Positions 58,556 through 64,000 of a stretch of DNA of 64,000 bases are shown here, in pieces. The notes under the pieces were generated by a model. It saw only the letters and a list, made by a program, of their open reading frames with translations, had not been told where the DNA came from and searched no databases. A program made the position numbers and the translations under genes. Source of the DNA: Gongronella butleri (Eukaryota; Mucoromycota; Mucoromycetes; Mucorales; Cunninghamellaceae); NCBI GenBank assembly GCA_025201375.1, contig JAIWZP010000048.1, positions 124,001 through 188,000 on the forward strand, in the 5' to 3' direction. The stretch's first letter is position 1; each line of letters begins with the position of its first letter.

Positions 58556-60395
58556 AACTAGTCTTTTTTTCACTCCAAAACGCGCAATGTCTTTGGTCTT
58601 GCCCAGGATGCTGGGATTTGCATGAGCCTGTACGACTCTGAGTTGGGCGCGCACACGGGGGGTTCCATTTTTGATCAAGGTTGAATAAAAAAACGTCCAT
58701 TTTTGGCGAAATTAAGCTGTCTCTGTGTCACGTTGAGCGGCCTATGATGTTGCTCTTCTTGGTCAGTTCAAAGGTGAGGCCGATGAAAGAGCTTGATTTG
58801 GCCACCGGTGTTCTCAATGGCACCTCTATTGGCCGCAATCGCCTCCTTGAGGGTCAATGGACGAACGGCAGACGCGCCATCCTTGCAACGTGCTCGAGTG
58901 GCTTTGTAAACGCGTCATTTTGGTCCTTGACCCCCCTCCCCTTTTTTTCGCCACCCTGCACGCCCTGGCACCAACGACCCAGCAACCCAGTGCCAAGAAA
59001 ATTTCTGTAGCAACAAAAATAACAAGATTTTGATTTGCCCATCTCACGACCACTATATTTTCCACCCCCATCCGATGAATTTTAAAAAAAAAGACGACAA
59101 AAAGCATGTTCCACTTCCTTTCAGGGCTGTCTCGCCTTGCCCTGCAAACCGCAGCCAAGTCTAGACTCATTGTCTTTTCCCTGTGCATGTACCCCACGCC
59201 TGCTCTGTATAAGCAATGGCTGGAAAATGACGTGTCCATTGGGCCAGGCCACATTGTCGCCATAAACGGCCGCAAAAAAAAAAAAAAAAAAAACAAAAAG
59301 CCTCGCGATGCACGACAAATAGCCGCCGTGCACGGCTGGCCCTCTTCTCCCTTCCAATGTTCCAGTTTTGAAATATTAAAAGCCTAATCTTTATTTTTAG
59401 ATGCATGTGGGCGTGCTCGGCTCCTCCGGGGACACCATTACGTCAGTTGTCAAAACAAAAGCACTCCCTCACGCGACCCGTCTCACCCACCGTCCTCATT
59501 GGCTTTGTACTCCCCCTCTTTTTTTTTTGCCCCCTCCCCCCTCGTGCTGATTCTGAAGGACTAAGCTCGGCTATTCCTTGTGTGGAGCCCCCAAATGCAG
59601 AAATATTCGACACGCATGGCTTATGATGTACTTTTATGTGCGAAGGCGCTCAGTGCTTGGCAGTTCAAGAAAATAAAATGGGGACACGCGCACTGTGCAT
59701 TATTGCAATATCATTCTCCTGCAAATTAATACGCAAAATGGCTTATTGCTCGTCAACTGACAGATGGGCTGTTATCATTTTCGGTTTTTTTTTTTTTTTT
59801 TTTGTGGTTTCTTCATGCCTATTACTTGCAGATGAGCTTGGCGTCATCCTGGAGCCCTATTTTTTTCGATTTTGGTTTGGAAGCTGGGTTATAGCTGATT
59901 TTGGATCGGCTATGATAGTGGCGCCCATTTTGCCTGCTTCAAGCCAGCAAATTTGACGCCCTCACTGGGGTTATCAGCTCATTAGGACGCCCTGGACGCG
60001 TTTCAGACCATGTGCAGCGTGCCTGTTTGCTGAAATCATTACGAGTTGCGCGATTTTGCAAAATGCATGACATTAAATCCCTTTTTATAGGACAATACCC
60101 GTGAAATTTTTTTCTTCATCGTCTGCATCTTTCATCGAGCTAGTGCACCCTGGCATTGCAAGGTCCAATGCCAACAGTTTTGTCTTTTTGCTGGCAAGTT
60201 CTCGCAAGTTTGCAAAAAAAAAAAAAGATAAATCACCATGAAGCGTCTCCAATTTAAAGTGATAGCGGACAGGTTCATGCCATATTGCTGTGATTTGAAG
60301 CCATTAGAGCCTCCACGAACAGGCAAAACTTTGATTTTGGTAGCAAGTGACCGTTGGCGCTCAAACGCGTCCGAGTTGCGGGGCTTTAAAAGTGA
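58556..60395. other. Intergenic, no supported gene
   Basis: 1.8 kb with A and T runs (59274-59293 and 59786-59803). A minus-strand frame near 58785-58960 reads LTLKEAIAANRGAIENTGGQ at its end and could be the 3' exon of a small gene, but I found no convincing upstream exons. A plus-strand frame starting at 59106 runs into an A tract. Neither is called. Confidence 0.4.
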
Positions 60396-61586
60396 ATGTC
60401 GCAGTCCGACCACGTTCGTTTCTCTCCCTTTCCGTTTCAAACTATCTTTTGCGAGATGCATCCCCTCACACAAGCGAAACGAGACGAAATCAAAGTTTGT
60501 CTACTGAATGGCAAGTCAAACCTGCAAACGGCGCACGACTGTGGCGTCAGTCAATCTTCGGTGTCAAGAGAGCGAATCAGGAACGGTCTTTGCAGGCCGC
60601 CCCGCGACGCGTCGACTACAAAAAAAATCAAGCAGCTTCTTCTCGACGGCATATCTATGAATAAGATTGCTCGAGAGTGCAGCGTGCCGTGGGACAAAGT
60701 GCGAAGGATACAATTTTTGAACGACATCCCGGCGAATAACCGCAGAACATATGACGAAAGCACGCTTGAAGAGATCAAAAGGCAACTCATAAACGGCACG
60801 CCAGTGACTACGGTTGCAAAGGATTTCCATGTCGGATTTCAATTTGTGAGGACGATAAAAAAAAAAGCCAGTATCGGCCTAGGCAGCTCAAGTATGAGGC
60901 TCAGTGCGAATAAAATCGAGGAGATCAAGAAACGCCTCCACGACGGCCAATCTGCAATGGCCACAGCGAAATTTTGCGGTGTGAGCTGCACGACAGTTAC
61001 GAAAATTAGAAATCGCTACAAGATCCCAATTACGTGGATGACCAGGTCAAAGCTCAGTGCAACAAAAATCGAAGAGATCAAGAAGCACCTCTGCGATGGC
61101 CAATCTGCTAGTGCCACGGCGAAATTCTGTGGTGTTAGCCGCGACACGATTCGCAAAATTACAAAATACTACAAGATCCCATTTGCTCGGAGGCGCTTTT
61201 CACCCAGTACGACAAAAGTCAACGAGATCAAGAAACAACACCTTTGCGGCGGACGATCTGGCAATTTTACAGCGAAATTTTGTGGAATGTGCTGCGCAAC
61301 AGTTTGCAAATTCCCCAAGCATCACGGGATCTTGCGGCTGCTCAAACAGCTAAACCAAAACGACATAGATCCTTGCTGGACCGTAGAAAAGTGCAAAAAC
61401 AGCAAAGTCACTGCGAGGCATGTGGAAATGTCGCGTGAAACCGAAGGCTTGCAGGTCATCAAGGAAGAATCGATTGAATTGCCATCGTTGACAACCAGTG
61501 GCATGTCCTTCAACATCACCACTGTTGATGTACCATTGGCGAGCATCGAGTTTCTGGACGCGATCCCTTTTTGCATCTTGATTTGA
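60396..61586 (+). CDS. Six-repeat helix-turn-helix protein
   Basis: Single-exon frame of 396 aa; the Met at residue 21 (60456) is an equally good start. Six tandem helix-turn-helix units of about 41-44 residues lie at 24-65, 71-111, 120-160, 168-210, 219-261 and 269-312, spaced about 47-51 residues. Each has the pattern [K/E]I[K/E]xxLxxGxSxxxxAxxxxVsxxxVxxI. Units 4 and 5 are nearly identical (KIEEIKKxLxDGQSAxATAKFCGVS) and unit 6 is close, so the C-terminal half grew by recent duplication. A Cys/Ser-rich tail (320-396) has no known domain. The units resemble the Hin/Psq-type HTH of Tc1/mariner transposases, but no DDE catalytic domain follows. It lies in an island of repeats. Function unknown; DNA binding is inferred. 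Confidence 0.75.
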   Translation: MSQSDHVRFSPFPFQTIFCEMHPLTQAKRDEIKVCLLNGKSNLQTAHDCGVSQSSVSRERIRNGLCRPPRDASTTKKIKQLLLDGISMNKIARECSVPWDKVRRIQFLNDIPANNRRTYDESTLEEIKRQLINGTPVTTVAKDFHVGFQFVRTIKKKASIGLGSSSMRLSANKIEEIKKRLHDGQSAMATAKFCGVSCTTVTKIRNRYKIPITWMTRSKLSATKIEEIKKHLCDGQSASATAKFCGVSRDTIRKITKYYKIPFARRRFSPSTTKVNEIKKQHLCGGRSGNFTAKFCGMCCATVCKFPKHHGILRLLKQLNQNDIDPCWTVEKCKNSKVTARHVEMSRETEGLQVIKEESIELPSLTTSGMSFNITTVDVPLASIEFLDAIPFCILI

Positions 61587-63215
61587 TGCCTCCCGTTGCC
61601 TCCTATATTTTTTTTTGCCTCAATTACTGTAACAAGAGCTGCCTATAAAAGTACAAAGAGCACAATAGAAGCGTGTAAAAATATTTCAAAAGGAGTAATT
61701 GAAGTTTTACATTTTTGATTCGATTTTGATTTGCGTAAATATTCGCCCATCTGGACATCCATGTGGGGACCGAAGTGTGCCCGAGCGCGTCGCCATTTAA
61801 CGGTGCAAGATTCATCTCGATCGACCAGATATTTTGCGAGTTTTGATACGATTGTGCTGAATTTGTAAAAATGTCGCGCCTTTCTCGACAATGAGCTAAT
61901 GAACCTCCGATTTTTACTTGTTTTCTGTGAAGAGAAGATAGATACCGTTGTGCATCCAGTCTGGGAGTGCTGCGGCCACGGGATGGTTTACAATGATGAT
62001 TTTCAAAAACGACGCACTTTCCAAGGGTAACGCCGAGGGGTTGAAAATGACGAGATATAGGTCTTTCAATCACAAGGTAGAGCGCGCTTTGTTTGCCAAT
62101 AAAAATGAAGTAAAAATCGCAAATCGATTAACTGGTTCTGGCGTGAAACGTGATGGACACGGTCGTTTTCGACCCAAGGCCAAGTTGACAAAATCGGAAA
62201 CAGAGCCGTGAAGCATGGACCATCAGAAAGAGCACGGTCTGCTGCATACGTAAAACGATTCCCAAGCAGAATTAAAGTGAGAAACTCGATTGCGGGTCAA
62301 CTTGGGCGCGTGATAAACCGCGTCAAACATTGTGTTGCACGCGTATGTACCTAATCAAGTCCATGGACTTGGTGCCTCTCGTGATAGCGGACGCGTCGGC
62401 GGCGATATAGGAGCGCGTTTTCCCCGTGCAATTCACGCTTGAGGTTAAATTTAAAATCACAAATTGCTCGTCAACGAGTACGTTGATCCCCTTCTGTTTT
62501 GGCCGTTTCGGTGAGGTCTCCATGCAGTAAACCATGTGTGCAAGTTTAATGCAATTACGGCGGCCTGATTTATCAATTTTCAATTTTTTTTCTCTTTTCC
62601 AGCAGCCATTCACATCTAATTTTTGATTCGCATGCGATGCTTCTCCAACTAATTTGCGACAGATGCAGCCTGATTGAGGAAGACGCCAGTGCATAAAGAT
62701 CGGGGGTTGACAGAAAGGGTGGCGAAGAACGGCGAAACGTCAACTTTTACAGTATAAAACGCTGATTTCTCCACCAATTTACGTTGCATAGTGGTAAAAC
62801 CACATTCATTTGGAAGCGAGATTCGAATCCTAGCTCTTGCCAGAAAGCTACATATTGTGTTGGCTGAGTCTCGAATTTCAGGCGCGAAACATATAAAAAA
62901 CATTTTAATGCATTGCTTACGCCTACAAAATCCAACGTCAGTACCATTACCTGGTAAGTAGATATACAGCGTAAAGGCACAGCTTTCCAATGATCTAAAT
63001 GGCACCGCCGAGGTCTATGTGTTTGTAAAATTGTGAAGAAAATAAGCGAAAAGCGCATAAAAAGTGCCAATTCACCGCAGTCGAGCGCCCGCCGGGCGAG
63101 CGGAGTTGTGCCCCACACCTTGGGGGGGAACATTGAGCCAGAATTTTAGCGCGGCGTTGTTCCGCTGTGCCCTATTTCTTCTCTTTCTTTCCTTATTCCC
63201 TTTTCTTGGGCTGCT
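61587..63215. other. Intergenic island with weak repeat copy 6
   Basis: TACTGTA at 61625-61631 and TACAGTA at 62748-62754. 61797-61940 is a weak relative of the dispersed repeat (GTGCTGAATTTGTAAAAATGTCG.., then the 50-bp core). Nothing else is recognised. The right end is the cyclophilin leader. Confidence 0.45.
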
Positions 63216-64000
63216 ATGATCAATCCAAGAGTCTTTTTCGACATTGACATTGATGGTCAAAGGAGTAAGCTTACCGAAGCGATCTGCGCAGGATGCTTTG
63301 CTGTGAAATCATACTCATGGTGGTTTTTGCTTTTTTTTCTTAGTTGGGCGCGTGATCTTTGAGCTTTTTGCCGATGAGGTGCCCAAGACGGCCGAGAACT
63401 TTCGATCGTTGTGCACTGGTAAGGGCGGACGGATCCGAGCGACATTGAGAGGGGGGAGGGGGGTTGCTTATTAAATTTTTTATTTTTATTTTTATTTTTT
63501 AGGCGAGCGCGGTATTGGCAAAGTGAGCAACACGCTTTTGCACTACCGCGGGTCGATTTTCCACCGGATCATCAAAGGCTTTATGTGCCAGGGCGGCGAC
63601 TTTACAAAGCGCAATGGCTCTGGCGGCGAGAGCATATATGGCGCGACGTTTGCAGACGAATCGTTTACGCGCAAGCACACGTCCGAGGGCCTTCTTAGCA
63701 TGGCAAACCGCGGACCCGGCACCAATGGGTCGCAATTCTTCATCACGACGCGCCCAACACCGCATCTCGATGGAAAACACGTCGTTTTCGGCCACGTCGT
63801 CCATGGATTCGACGTTGTGCAAAAAATGGAGGCCGAGGCTGTTGATGAGCGCGATAGGCCTCTGCACACCGTGATGATTGCCAATTGCGGCGAGCTCGAG
63901 CTGCGCCTGCCTGCCCAGCAACAAGGTAGCCTAGAATTGACGGCCATTGGGAGTACAGATGGAGTGGAAGGGGGTCAAAAACTGAAATTCTCATTTCCTT
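63216..64000 (+). CDS. Cyclophilin-type peptidyl-prolyl isomerase (3' end outside window)
   Basis: Proline isomerase. Exons 63216-63264, 63344-63418 and from 63503 on. The frame is still open at the window edge, unless a GT at 63926 is used as a donor. Motifs in order: [57 protein letters not shown] with the catalytic Arg, [33 protein letters not shown], and [18 protein letters not shown]. The [10 protein letters not shown] insert and a continuing C-terminus point to a long cyclophilin (Cyp40/PPID or nuclear RS-type) rather than CypA. The terminal domain cannot be seen here. Confidence 0.92.

Noticed and set aside
58826..59296. 156-codon minus-strand frame downstream of chitin deacetylase
   Set aside because: Begins in an A/T run (poly-Phe) and mixes frames; no supported exon structure.
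62812..62828. GATTCGAATCC-like T-loop of a tRNA
   Set aside because: The flanking stem does not pair and no acceptor or anticodon arm is found about 50-70 bp upstream on either strand.

Overview
This window is eukaryotic nuclear DNA from a filamentous fungus. The genes carry short GT..AG introns (about 40-140 nt), long A or T homopolymers inside introns and leaders, and AATAAA signals after stop codons. The gene set (LYS4 homoaconitase, a GPI-type chitin deacetylase, Argonaute, a zygomycete-type conserved C-terminal domain) points to an early-diverging lineage, most likely Mucoromycota/Mucorales. That placement is inference from protein style. Nothing here is prokaryotic, and I saw no tRNA, rRNA or CRISPR array.

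Layout: 1-1094 repeat and spacer; 1095-10110 LYS4 (minus), G-gamma, a CEP120-like protein and an OSR1/SPAK-type kinase; 10111-12943 a repeat island with a MITE; 12944-31753 ERGIC3/Erv46, a small basic protein, Argonaute, a Ca2+-ATPase, an unknown Ser-rich protein, the PI31 proteasome regulator, a CofD/UPF0052 protein and the NTA1 amidase; 31754-38853 a second large island holding repeats and a decayed Crypton/NDC10-like tyrosine-recombinase gene; 38854-48283 eEF1B-alpha-type exchange factor, a J-protein and IML1/DEPDC5; 48284-50637 a third island; 50638-58492 cystathionine beta-synthase, QTRT2, a regulator-like protein and chitin deacetylase; 58493-63215 a fourth island with an intronless protein made of six tandem helix-turn-helix repeats; 63216-64000 a cyclophilin cut by the window edge. 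Genes are unlinked housekeeping and signalling functions, not an operon-like cluster. Spliced models were built by hand, and every intact multi-exon model closes in frame.

The main discovery is in the islands. They are full of TACAGTA/TACTGTA (about 30 copies by eye) and TATGATA/TATCATA, often interlocked as ladders with TA every 5 bp. TAC(A/T)GTA is the known excision footprint of Tc1/Sleeping Beauty-type transposons. Aligning dispersed repeat copies with each other shows exact +5 or +15 bp differences at one TA, and one footprint lies directly at the presumed catalytic-tyrosine codon of the Crypton gene. The islands therefore look like a fossil record of repeated insertion and excision at the same TA sites. 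No intact donor element is visible in the window. Other notable items are the six-HTH protein, a kinase tail with five RFx[V/I] motifs, a centriole-type CEP120-like protein, and introns that start with GT followed by up to 45 A.
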